Source: Planomicrobium sp. CPCC 101079 (GTDB taxonomy: Bacteria > Bacillota > Bacilli > Bacillales_A > Planococcaceae). From it: a stretch of DNA of 64,000 nt. The stretch lies in NCBI RefSeq assembly GCF_007859275.1, contig NZ_VOHC01000031.1, positions 112,343 to 176,342 of the forward strand. The letters run 5' to 3'. Shown one piece after another: positions 47,405 to 55,299 of this stretch (position 1 is its first letter; every line of letters begins with the position of its first letter). The position numbers were made by a program, and so were the translations under genes. A model generated the notes under the pieces. It saw nothing but the letters and a program-made list of their open reading frames with translations, had not been told where the DNA came from and did no database searches.

Positions 47405-47956
47405 TTAATTTTTAATTGATAATCGCTGTTTTGCCCAGATGACCGCAAAAGCAGTTTTAGCGTCATAAATGCGGTTTTCTTTCATCATTTGTTCTGCTTC
47501 TTCAACTGAAACTTCAAGTAATTCGACAAATTCATCTTCATCAAGCACAGCGCCGTTTGTGGCTTTTTTTAGTCCATCTGCGAAAAACAAATGAATCACT
47601 TCGTCCGCAAACCCTGGAGATGTCGAAAACGATTGAATCAATTCAAGGGAATCGGCTGTATAGCCCGTTTCTTCTTCCAATTCACGCATTGCTGTATATT
47701 CAGGAGCCTCGCCTTTTTCTAATTTGCCGGCAGGGATTTCAACGATCGAGCGTTCCAGCGCTTTCCTGTATTGTTCTACCATAATGATTTTGTTTTCTGG
47801 AGTAAACGCCACAATTGCAACTGCCCCAGGATGTTCAATCAGCTCACGTTTAGAAGTTTTGCCGTTCGGCAAGCTGACTTCATCCACTTTCAAGTTGATG
47901 ACTTTCCCTTCGTAGATGCGTTTTGAAGTAATGGTTTTTTCTTCAAACTTTTTCAT
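47405..47956 (-). CDS. nudF: ADP-ribose pyrophosphatase (Nudix hydrolase)
   Basis: Hydrolyses ADP-ribose to AMP and ribose-5-phosphate. The 183-residue protein has the Nudix box GKLEKGEAPEYTAMRELEEETG, with the catalytic Glu pair in REx2EE form, preceded by VEQYRKALERSIVEIPAG, typical of the ADP-ribose subfamily. RBS GAGGA. It lies upstream of fur as in B. subtilis, and its promoter is seen in the divergent gap. Confidence 0.93.
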   Translation of the reverse strand: MKKFEEKTITSKRIYEGKVINLKVDEVSLPNGKTSKRELIEHPGAVAIVAFTPENKIIMVEQYRKALERSIVEIPAGKLEKGEAPEYTAMRELEEETGYTADSLELIQSFSTSPGFADEVIHLFFADGLKKATNGAVLDEDEFVELLEVSVEEAEQMMKENRIYDAKTAFAVIWAKQRLSIKN

Positions 47957-47993
47957 GATATTCCTCTTTTCATTTGTGATTTCTCTATCGCAA

Positions 47994-48002
47994 AGTATAC
48001 CA
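47994..48002 (-). promoter_or_regulatory. Extended -10 promoter for nudF
   Basis: TGGTATACT on the minus strand (TG extension plus -10 TATACT at 47994-47999) lies 38 bp before the nudF start codon, in the 80-bp divergent gap. Confidence 0.5.
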
Positions 48003-48036
48003 TAAGAGAAACATTAAATTACAACGGAGGGATGAC

Positions 48037-48939
48037 ATGAAAACAGTAAATCTTGGAAACAGTTCTTTAAAAGTCAGTGAAATCGGTTTCGGCTGCATGT
48101 CCTTGCCGACAGAGCCCAAGCAGGCTACAGCCATCGTGGATGAAGCGGTTGCAAACGGCATCAATTATTTTGACACCGCTGATCTCTATAACAAAGGTGA
48201 AAACGAAAAACTTGTCGGAGAAGCTTTGAAAGGCCGCCGGAAAGACATAGTATTAGCTACGAAAGTTGGCAACCAATGGAGCCAAAATACCGATGTTGTC
48301 GAATGGAATGCAACAAAACCTTATATTATCGAACAAGTCCACAATAGCTTAAAAAGACTGCAAACCGACTATATCGATTTATACCAATTGCACGGCGGCA
48401 TGATCACGGATAACGCAGAAGAAACGATCGATGCTTTTGAAACATTGAAAAAAGAGGGATTGATCCGCGAATATGGCATTTCTTCCATTCGCCCCAATGT
48501 CATCCGCCGCTTTTTAGCAAAAAGTGATATCGTTTCGATCATGATGCAGTATAGCTTGTTTGACCGCCGGCCCGAAGAGTGGCTTTCAGACATTGGTTCG
48601 GCTGGACGTTCTGTTGTGACCCGCGGAACACTTGCAAAAGGGCTATTAACAAATGATGGCCCTAGACGTGCTGAGAAAATGGGCGGCTATCTGACTTACA
48701 ATGAAAGTGAATTAAAAAGCACACTGCAAAAATTAATGGGCATACACGAAAATCTCCATGCCTTATCTCTCCATAGCGTTCTGCAAAACAGTACGGTCGC
48801 TTCTGTCGTAGCCGGAGCAAGTTCGCCGCAGCAAATCAAAGACACAATTGCCGCATATGAAACGCCTGTATCTGCAGACCAAATAACTGAAGCGAAAAAA
48901 GCAACCAAACAAGACTTCTACCAAGAGCACCGCAACTAG
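48037..48939 (+). CDS. Aldo/keto reductase
   Basis: A 300-residue NADPH-dependent oxidoreductase with a TIM-barrel fold. The catalytic tetrad can be placed: Asp in YFDTADLY, Tyr in the same block, Lys in LATKVG, His in YQLHGG. The C-terminal VVAGASSPQQIKDTI segment binds the NADPH phosphate. RBS GGAGGG. Its plus orientation beside the hxl genes may indicate shared aldehyde metabolism, which is a weak inference. Substrate unknown. Confidence 0.9.
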   Translation: MKTVNLGNSSLKVSEIGFGCMSLPTEPKQATAIVDEAVANGINYFDTADLYNKGENEKLVGEALKGRRKDIVLATKVGNQWSQNTDVVEWNATKPYIIEQVHNSLKRLQTDYIDLYQLHGGMITDNAEETIDAFETLKKEGLIREYGISSIRPNVIRRFLAKSDIVSIMMQYSLFDRRPEEWLSDIGSAGRSVVTRGTLAKGLLTNDGPRRAEKMGGYLTYNESELKSTLQKLMGIHENLHALSLHSVLQNSTVASVVAGASSPQQIKDTIAAYETPVSADQITEAKKATKQDFYQEHRN

Positions 48940-49063
48940 CAAGAACCAGTTGTTTTACTTCCCTACTTGCACCGCGTATACTCTTCTATACGAAGAACGG
49001 AAGTACAGGGGCTGCGGCCAAGTTGCCATGGATTGTTCTTGAATGACAAGGAGATGGATACAG

Positions 49064-49438
49064 ATGGGACATGTTTGCGAAAAGGAATTCAGCTGTGAAA
49101 AAGAACTGACTCTTGCCGTGATCGGCGGCAAATGGAAAATGTTGATTTTATGGCACCTTGGTAAAGAAGGTACTAAGCGCTTTAACGAGTTGAAAAGGCT
49201 GATTCCAGGTATAACCCAAAGAATGCTTGTCACCCAGCTTCGGGAACTCGAATCGGATTTTATCATTCATCGCGAAATTTATCCGGAAGTGCCCCCAAAA
49301 GTCGAATACTCATTGACAGCTCAAGGGCAATCGCTGATGCCTGTTTTAGAGAATATGTACGAGTGGGGCAAAACGTATAAAAGCTTTTTAGAGGTAGCGG
49401 TGCCTGCTGCCGAAGCAGAAGAGTCAAAAGCGAAATAA
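49064..49438 (+). CDS. hxlR: HxlR-type transcriptional regulator
   Basis: A 124-residue winged-helix regulator of the HxlR family ([35 protein letters not shown]). In B. subtilis HxlR activates hxlAB in response to formaldehyde. Two cysteines near the N-terminus ([10 protein letters not shown]) include the one conserved in this family. The start is the ATG at 49064 after AAGGAG; the frame opens 21 bases earlier. Here it is co-directional with hxlAB; in B. subtilis it is divergent. A terminator separates it from hxlA. Confidence 0.9.
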   Translation: MGHVCEKEFSCEKELTLAVIGGKWKMLILWHLGKEGTKRFNELKRLIPGITQRMLVTQLRELESDFIIHREIYPEVPPKVEYSLTAQGQSLMPVLENMYEWGKTYKSFLEVAVPAAEAEESKAK

Positions 49439-49447
49439 CGGTTTTCA

Positions 49448-49482
49448 AGGCGGGGATCCGATCGGATTTCCGCTTTTTTTAT
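49448..49482 (+). terminator. Rho-independent terminator after hxlR
   Basis: GGCGGGGATCC pairs with GGATTTCCGC (small internal loop, GATC loop) and is followed by seven T, 10 bp after the hxlR stop codon. hxlAB therefore needs its own promoter. Confidence 0.75.
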
Positions 49483-49532
49483 TTTCCGTATGTTAACGGT
49501 ATACTTTTTGTCACTATATGAGAATAATGTGC

Positions 49533-49556
49533 GTACTTTCGGAAATCGAAGTACAG
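49533..49556. promoter_or_regulatory. Candidate HxlR operator upstream of hxlA
   Basis: An inverted repeat (GTACTTTCG, 5-nt centre, CGAAGTAC) lies 50 bp before the hxlA start. Its right part GAAGTACAGG occurs again at 48999-49009 upstream of hxlR. Shared by both hxl units, it is a reasonable HxlR site, but this is inference. Confidence 0.45.
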
Positions 49557-49604
49557 GCATACACTAGAGGAGTAACAAAAAACGAAACTGAGGAGAATGA
49601 GAAG

Positions 49605-50246
49605 ATGAAATTACAATTAGCATTAGACTTAGTGGACATTCCACAAGCGATCGAGCTTGTTAAAGAAGTAGAACAACATATTGACATCGTCGAGATTGGA
49701 ACCCCCGTCATTAACAAAGAAGGGCTTAAAGCCGTTTCCGAACTGAAAGCCGCTTTTCCGAATTTGATCGTCTTGGCTGACGTGAAAATTATGGACGCTG
49801 CTGGATATGAAGTGGCAAACGCTAGTGCTGCCGGTGCAGACATTGTTACTATCTTGGCACAAGCAGAAGATGCTTCAATCAAAGGCGCTGTAGAAGAAGC
49901 GAAAAAGCAAGGCAAAGAAATTTTGGTGGATATGATTGCAGTTAAAGACGTTAAAACACGCGCTATTGAGCTTGATGCCATGGGCGCAGATTATATTTGC
50001 GTTCATACTGGATATGACTTGCAAGCAGAAGGCAAAGATTCTTTTGCTGATCTTCGCACTATTAAAAGCGTTGTGAAAAACTCAAAAGTTGCTATTGCTG
50101 GCGGCATTAAACTTGAAACATTGCCGGAAGTAATCCAAGAACAGCCTGATTTAATTATCGTGGGCGGCGGCATCACAAGCAAAGAAGACAAAAAAGCGGA
50201 AGCTGAAAAAATTTACAATTTGATTCAAGAAGGCGCGACTGTTTAA
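49605..50246 (+). CDS. hxlA: 3-hexulose-6-phosphate synthase
   Basis: Condenses formaldehyde with ribulose-5-phosphate to D-arabino-3-hexulose-6-phosphate, the fixing step of the ribulose monophosphate pathway. The TIM-barrel protein is of the orotidine decarboxylase superfamily: LALDLVDIPQAIEL at the start, LADVKIMDAAGYEV in the active site, and AIAGGIKLETLPEV and IVGGGITSKED for phosphate binding. The start at 49605 follows GAGGAG; the earlier ATG at 49518 is unlikely. 213 residues, typical length. Confidence 0.95.
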   Translation: MKLQLALDLVDIPQAIELVKEVEQHIDIVEIGTPVINKEGLKAVSELKAAFPNLIVLADVKIMDAAGYEVANASAAGADIVTILAQAEDASIKGAVEEAKKQGKEILVDMIAVKDVKTRAIELDAMGADYICVHTGYDLQAEGKDSFADLRTIKSVVKNSKVAIAGGIKLETLPEVIQEQPDLIIVGGGITSKEDKKAEAEKIYNLIQEGATV

Positions 50247-50247
50247 G

Positions 50248-50802
50248 ATGCAGACAGCGGGATACACGGAAGTGATTTTAAAAGAACTGCAAACAGTGTT
50301 GTCATCCATTGAGGATTCTGAGGCAGATAAAATGGTGGAAGCCCTGCTTGCTTCAAAGAAAATTTTTGTTGCTGGCGGCGGCCGCTCGGGCTTTATGGCA
50401 AAATCCTTTGTTATGCGCTTGATGCATATCGGACTCGATCCGTATATCGTCGGGGAAACTGTCACTCCCAATTTAGATGCTGACGATATTTTTGTTGTCG
50501 CTTCCGGATCAGGCGAAACACAAAGCTTCGTTGCCATGACCGAGAAAGCCCGAAAAATCGGAGCTATTGTCGCAGCCGTGACCATCAATCCTGATTCCAC
50601 GATTGGAAAACTCGGCGATATTGTTGTTGAAATTCCTGCCCAAGCCAAAGCGGAAGGCGATAGCGGCAAATCGATCCAGCCCATGGGTTCGCTTTTCGAA
50701 CAGTCGCTGTTGCTGTTTTTCGATGCCGTCATCTTAAAAATCATGGAGAAAAAATCGCTGACTTCACAAACAATGTATGGCAGACACGCCAACCTTGAAT
50801 AA
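50248..50802 (+). CDS. hxlB: 6-phospho-3-hexuloisomerase
   Basis: Isomerises the HxlA product to fructose-6-phosphate, completing formaldehyde fixation. The 184-residue protein has a SIS sugar-phosphate isomerase domain: VAGGGRSGFMAKSFVMRL, the VASGSGETQSF phosphate-binding loop, and a C-terminal PMGSLFEQS segment with the catalytic glutamate. It begins 1 bp after the hxlA stop codon. The pair gives formaldehyde detoxification in non-methylotrophs, from family knowledge. Confidence 0.95.
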   Translation: MQTAGYTEVILKELQTVLSSIEDSEADKMVEALLASKKIFVAGGGRSGFMAKSFVMRLMHIGLDPYIVGETVTPNLDADDIFVVASGSGETQSFVAMTEKARKIGAIVAAVTINPDSTIGKLGDIVVEIPAQAKAEGDSGKSIQPMGSLFEQSLLLFFDAVILKIMEKKSLTSQTMYGRHANLE

Positions 50803-50813
50803 GTATATATGAA

Positions 50814-50857
50814 GAAAGCAGGACTAAGCCTTTGATGAGCTTTAGTCCTGCTTTTCT
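50814..50857 (+). terminator. Rho-independent terminator after hxlB
   Basis: AGCAGGACTAA pairs with TTTAGTCCTGCT and is followed by a T-rich tail. It ends directly before the stop codon of the convergent nucleotidyltransferase gene and may serve both. Confidence 0.8.
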
Positions 50858-51667
50858 TTATCGTTCCTCAACTTTATAGCTGTCAGTGTCACCCACTTTT
50901 TTGGTATGGGCATCAATCATTCTGCGGAGCAAAGGTTCAATCTCTGTTTCTTTTGGCAATACCGCTAAGACCCATTCCAATTCCTGTTCGACTAGCAAAC
51001 TAATCCGGACTGCTGCAACTGCATGTTCCCGCGGCGTTATGTGATTAATGATTGCTGTAACCTCTTCAAAAAGCTCCGTTGGCAAGGAACTGGCGAGTGC
51101 TTTAACTCCCAGCTGTGCACGAAGCGGAGCGTACTTGTGCAGCAGCACACGCGCTAAGTGGTCGATCACGTTGGTCAGCATCCTTGCCGCCCAAATGGTA
51201 TTTCCGCGTGTACTCGCTTTTTGGTATTGAAACAAAAACCAAGCCACATCGATAACGGCATCCCTGAATTCCTCTGATTTCAGCTCCAGGGTTTGCGTTT
51301 CTTGGAAAGATTCAAGCAAGCCTTCCGGATCATAAAGCACCCGAAAATAATCTTTCTCCGGAAACGATTCAAGTGTGACAGTAAACAAATCGATATGCAG
51401 TAGGTTGTCATACACAGCGATCAGCTGAGGTGCGATAATGAAGATATCATCCCTGAAAAGGATTGGCCGATACGCCTCTAAATGCGCTTCACGCGCTGCT
51501 AAAAACTGTTTTTCTCGCTCCCCATCGACCAAGCAGTACAAATCGATATCGGAATGCTCATCATGTTCATCACGGCCCATGGATCCTTTTACAAAAACCG
51601 CTTTGACGTGCGGATCTTGTTTTAGGCTTGCACAAATTTTTTCGACGGCTTGCTCTTGTATCAGCAT
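50858..51667 (-). CDS. Nucleotidyltransferase-fold protein
   Basis: A 269-residue protein whose N-terminal half has the Pol-beta-like nucleotidyltransferase signature: KGSMGRDEHDEHSDIDL, that is GS (28-29) followed by Asp 40 and Asp 42. The C-terminal half is helical, like the helper domain of aminoglycoside nucleotidyltransferases. The transferred nucleotide and acceptor are unknown; antibiotic modification is possible but unsupported. ATG 51667 has GGAGG 7 bp upstream. It starts 38 bp after the cyclase gene and may share its transcript. Confidence 0.8.
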   Translation of the reverse strand: MLIQEQAVEKICASLKQDPHVKAVFVKGSMGRDEHDEHSDIDLYCLVDGEREKQFLAAREAHLEAYRPILFRDDIFIIAPQLIAVYDNLLHIDLFTVTLESFPEKDYFRVLYDPEGLLESFQETQTLELKSEEFRDAVIDVAWFLFQYQKASTRGNTIWAARMLTNVIDHLARVLLHKYAPLRAQLGVKALASSLPTELFEEVTAIINHITPREHAVAAVRISLLVEQELEWVLAVLPKETEIEPLLRRMIDAHTKKVGDTDSYKVEER

Positions 51668-51705
51668 ATCCATTCCTCCAGCGCCTGCAATAAAATCATT
51701 TCTTA

Positions 51706-53568
51706 TTACACCAATAATAACGGAATATAATCCACAATTTCCTCCGGTTTCTTATCCAAAGACAAGCGAACCAGTTCTATTTGCCCTTCGATTCCTTTCA
51801 GGTTCGCATGGAAAAGCTCCATCATAAAAGAGCTTTCGGCAAAAACATCGTTTGCCTGTACTTGTTCTAAAAAGTCTCTGCCAATCACCAAATCTCCTCC
51901 CACTCCTTCACCCTGCAGTCTTGCCGCAACATTAACCGTCCTGCCGAAATAATCCAGCCGGTCATTTGAATTGACTGCAATGGCAGGTCCACTATGCAAA
52001 CCGATTTTCAACATAATATCTTCCTTTTCAGCATTGTTGAACTCGGCTACATGCTGCTGGATTTGCAGCGCCGCCCGAAGGCCGTCCTCCGGCAAATGAA
52101 AAACAGCCATGACCGCGTCTCCTATCGTTTTGACCACACTTCCTGAGTTTTTGGAAATCCAGTGCGTTAAGAATTCAAAGTGGCGATTGACTTGCCCATA
52201 TGCGGTAGCGTCGCCAACAGTTTCATATAAAGAAGTGGAACCTTTCAAATCTGTAAACATGATCGTAACATTGCGGATGCTGATCTGTTGTCCTGGCGAC
52301 AAAACTTCAGATGAAAACAGATCCCGAAATTCCTGCATCGCTGTAACTTTTGCGGCAGTTACCGTTTCCGCATTCCAATCCGATTGCTCCAAGGCGACAA
52401 TTATGTCATTCTGGCTGGAGTTGGTTAGACTTATTTCTGAGCGCCTTGCAATGTTTGAATGGCTCCAGCCTTCTTCCGTATACTCAAGAAGCGCCGGATG
52501 GCCTTCCGCCGGCAGCTTGTCCAAGATGTCGACCATGTTGTTTTCCTGCAAGACGCGCAGGCGAAGCGCTTTTTCGGCACTTGTAATCGGCAGTACAATG
52601 GTCTGCCCAGCACCGATAATTTTTTGCACTTTAATATGCGGCGTAATTTGCGGTGCCCCTACACAATAAACTTCTGCGTAAGCTTTTCGAATTGAAGGGT
52701 GAACCGAGAATTGAAGTTCTACATACCTGTCAAAGTCTGCATCATAGTTAATGCCGCATAAATCGCAATGGAATTGGTTTTGTAATTGCGAAAGGGAACT
52801 ATAGTCGACTTTCGAAACCCGGCAATTCGGGCAGATTAAATTCCAGCTCAAGTTAAGAATTCCAGATTTCGTGGCATATAACAACATCCGCAGCACTTCT
52901 TCCGAGTCTTTTTTCCACTGCTTTGCGATTTGAATCGGTTCCATGACCGCTACATCCGAATCGCTTTTTTCGACTAGAAAGCGGTGCAGCAGGACAATAT
53001 ATGAAGCATCCACCGGGAACTTCCTTAACCGGTCTTCAAGCCTTTCCAATTCAACAAAATTCACTTTTGCGTTTACCGCTTTTTGTGGAAGCTCCCTCGG
53101 ATCCGCCCCCGCTTTTGCGTAATCATCTATATACGCCAATGTGTTTTTCATCGATTGGATGCCTATCGCTAAAACTACTGCAATGCCAAGCGGATTCCGC
53201 GGCAGATATTCAGCAATTACCCGTACTGTCGTTTTTTCAGCAAAAGCATCGCTGCTGTCGACCAGCTCTATGCCCCACGTATACGAAACCAACGGACCGC
53301 TGACATAGCGCCGTTCTACTATATAACTTTTATTTTCCTCCCATTGAAAGGGAAATTCCTGCCACTTTAGGGGAATGAGGCCGGCAATTTTTGCCTGGGC
53401 CGACCGATAAAAAACATTAGTACCCTCTTTTTGAACCCCGCTGAATTGGACAGGGAAAATACCGATATACGGATTCATGCGGTTATTATCACTGATCAGT
53501 TTCCAAATCGTTTCTTTTGCCAAGGCAAACTGTTGTTCAAATACATATTTTTTTGCTTTTAACGTCAT
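51706..53568 (-). CDS. SRPBCC-zinc ribbon-class III nucleotide cyclase fusion
   Basis: A 620-residue soluble protein of three parts: an SRPBCC-like lipid/ligand-binding domain (about 5-155), a middle region with a zinc ribbon (Cys 246, 249, 268, 271; resembles DUF5939), and a class III adenylate/guanylate cyclase domain (about 430-600). The catalytic set is complete: metal Asp 440 (FTDLKGS) and Asp 484 (TIGDAVMAVF), Lys 480 and Asp 539 for base choice, Asn 546 and Arg 550 for the transition state. Lys/Asp suggest ATP as substrate. The ATG at 53568 follows GAGGTGG. Such cyclases are uncommon in Firmicutes. Confidence 0.88.
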   Translation of the reverse strand: MTLKAKKYVFEQQFALAKETIWKLISDNNRMNPYIGIFPVQFSGVQKEGTNVFYRSAQAKIAGLIPLKWQEFPFQWEENKSYIVERRYVSGPLVSYTWGIELVDSSDAFAEKTTVRVIAEYLPRNPLGIAVVLAIGIQSMKNTLAYIDDYAKAGADPRELPQKAVNAKVNFVELERLEDRLRKFPVDASYIVLLHRFLVEKSDSDVAVMEPIQIAKQWKKDSEEVLRMLLYATKSGILNLSWNLICPNCRVSKVDYSSLSQLQNQFHCDLCGINYDADFDRYVELQFSVHPSIRKAYAEVYCVGAPQITPHIKVQKIIGAGQTIVLPITSAEKALRLRVLQENNMVDILDKLPAEGHPALLEYTEEGWSHSNIARRSEISLTNSSQNDIIVALEQSDWNAETVTAAKVTAMQEFRDLFSSEVLSPGQQISIRNVTIMFTDLKGSTSLYETVGDATAYGQVNRHFEFLTHWISKNSGSVVKTIGDAVMAVFHLPEDGLRAALQIQQHVAEFNNAEKEDIMLKIGLHSGPAIAVNSNDRLDYFGRTVNVAARLQGEGVGGDLVIGRDFLEQVQANDVFAESSFMMELFHANLKGIEGQIELVRLSLDKKPEEIVDYIPLLLV

Positions 53569-53578
53569 TTTTCCACCT

Positions 53579-53941
53579 CTATGAAATTTCAATGGCTATT
53601 GCCAATAAGATGATATGAAAAATCTGATCGGCCATAATCGCCAACCACGCTTGTTCTGGACCTTTTGCCATTTGGATGTTCCTCACCCAAAATACGACGA
53701 ATTTTTTTCGGTCTAGAATAACATGACCGATGAAAATGACTCCAAGCCCAGCTGCTGATAACCCTCCTGATAAAAGCCCGGCCAGTGCCACAATAACGGT
53801 ATAAACAGTTACATGTGCAAGGAGCGGCCCCCATTTCGTTGCTTTATATTTAGCCATCCATCCTGTTTGCAAAAGGAAATCACCGATCAGGTGGCCGATT
53901 AACAAATAACTAAACTGATCCATAAAAGTTGCTTTCTCCAT
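53579..53941 (-). CDS. DUF3307 membrane protein
   Basis: A roughly 120-residue hydrophobic protein with three or four membrane helices and the DUF3307 pattern LIGHLIGDFLLQTGWMAKYK near the start plus a second GHVILDRKKF. Two in-frame starts are possible (53941 after GAGG, or 53923). Either overlaps the end of the GAF-HD-GYP gene, and the cyclase gene starts 10 bp after its stop, so the three are a tight operon. Function is unknown; membrane-linked partner of the two signalling enzymes is an inference. Confidence 0.78.
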   Translation of the reverse strand: MEKATFMDQFSYLLIGHLIGDFLLQTGWMAKYKATKWGPLLAHVTVYTVIVALAGLLSGGLSAAGLGVIFIGHVILDRKKFVVFWVRNIQMAKGPEQAWLAIMADQIFHIILLAIAIEIS

Positions 53942-55070
53942 TCCCCGCCTCATATTTATCTACTTGGTAACTGCACTCTTCCAAGATTGCTACAAATGCA
54001 TCCACAATGTTTGCATCGAATAGAATATTGCGGCAACGAAGCAATTCCGCAGCCCCGTCCTTAAATGACATCCCTTTGCTATAGGAACGCGCCGTCGTCA
54101 TCGCATCAAAGGCATCTGCCACTCCAACAATTCTTGCGAACCAAGGTATTTCTTCACCTTTTAACTGATCTGGATAACCTGTACCATCAAGCCGCTCGTG
54201 ATGGGAGCGGGCTGTTTGAATCGCATGGACGAGTGCGGATTTTGGCTCCATATTTGATAAGATGTCCGCTCCAATAATTGTGTGCTGTTTAATCGTTTCA
54301 TATTCTATTTTTGTTAGGCCGCTCGGTTTTCGCAATATGTCATCAGGTATCCCGATTTTGCCAATATCATGGAGCAAAGCGGCTTTATATAATTCATCGC
54401 TTGCCCCTCCTGCCATGCCAAGCTTTTTCGCAATCCATAGAGAATACTTCGCCACTCTTTCTGAATGGCCTGCGGTGTAAGGATCACGGGCATCCAAAAC
54501 TTTGGCTAATGTCCGGATCATGCTTAAAAACATCCGGTAAAGTTCGTCATACATTTGGCTATTATGTAGAGCGAGGGCTGATTGGCTGGCAAGTGCAAGT
54601 GCAAGAGTAATATCTTGCTCCGAGAAGAATGCAACAGTTTTCTTGTTCAGCAGCTGCAAGGCACCAAGCACGGTCCCTTTAACCTTCAATGGGACTGTAA
54701 TCATCGATTTTGTCACAAAACCGCTTGACACATCTACCCGATTTGCCCAATCGGCATGCTCTGCCACATTTTCTATCAGTTCTGCCTGCCCGGTTTCTAT
54801 AACCTTGCCTACAATGCCTTCCTTTTTAGCCAATTTGATGTTAAGAATCGCTGAAGAAGTAGGGCCGTAGGCTGCCACTGCTTCAACATTTTGCTTGTCA
54901 CTGTTTACTACCCAAAGCGTGCCGGCTTCTGCACCGATTACTTGAACCATCTGCAACAGAATATTTTGAAAGACTTCGTCTATCTCAATATTCGAATTTA
55001 ATTGTTTGAAAGCTTCTAAAAGATTTAAAAGCTCTTGGACTTTGTATTCCAAGTCCTTTATTTGAGTCAT
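53910..55070 (-). CDS. GAF-HD-GYP domain phosphodiesterase
   Basis: A 386-residue protein with an N-terminal coiled coil, a GAF sensor domain (about 30-165) and an HD-GYP domain (about 175-365). The metal and active-site residues are intact: His 202, HD at 234-235 (LLHDIGKIGIPD), His 263, the HH pair at 290-291, GYP at 298-300. HD-GYP enzymes degrade cyclic di-GMP or related cyclic dinucleotides. The ATG at 55070 has AGGAGG 6 bp upstream; the frame to 55148 is not used. First gene of the cyclase operon. Confidence 0.92.
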   Translation of the reverse strand: MTQIKDLEYKVQELLNLLEAFKQLNSNIEIDEVFQNILLQMVQVIGAEAGTLWVVNSDKQNVEAVAAYGPTSSAILNIKLAKKEGIVGKVIETGQAELIENVAEHADWANRVDVSSGFVTKSMITVPLKVKGTVLGALQLLNKKTVAFFSEQDITLALALASQSALALHNSQMYDELYRMFLSMIRTLAKVLDARDPYTAGHSERVAKYSLWIAKKLGMAGGASDELYKAALLHDIGKIGIPDDILRKPSGLTKIEYETIKQHTIIGADILSNMEPKSALVHAIQTARSHHERLDGTGYPDQLKGEEIPWFARIVGVADAFDAMTTARSYSKGMSFKDGAAELLRCRNILFDANIVDAFVAILEECSYQVDKYEAGNGESNFYGSV

Positions 55071-55244
55071 TGAGGGCCTCCTGATATTTTCAAATGAAAC
55101 ACAAAGTCTTTTATATCGTTTAAATACCAAATAATTACTTAAATTCATTACTTTTTATTTTCTTTAATCATGTCTTTTTTTTTACTTAAATACAAGTTAA
55201 TTTATTATTTTTTAAAAATAAATTACTGCCCCGTCTAAACATAA
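55071..55244. other. AT-rich gap upstream of the GAF-HD-GYP operon
   Basis: This 174-bp stretch is very AT-rich and has no reading frame. A sigma-D-like -10 (CGATAT) is present on the minus strand but the upstream element does not fit. The promoter of the signalling operon must lie here, yet no convincing pair was identified. Confidence 0.4.
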
Positions 55245-55276
55245 AAAGGCAGAAAGCGTCTGTCAGCTTTCTGCCC
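55245..55276 (-). terminator. Rho-independent terminator after the SorC-family regulator
   Basis: GGCAGAAAGC and its complement form a 10-bp stem and end in five T on the minus strand, 24 bp after the regulator stop codon. Confidence 0.85.
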
Positions 55277-55299
55277 TTCTTTACATGTTTTATACGATT

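Noticed and set aside
55071..55140. Sigma-D-type promoter before the GAF-HD-GYP gene (CGATAT)
   Set aside because: The -10-like box fits, but the TAAA element is not at the required 15-bp spacing.
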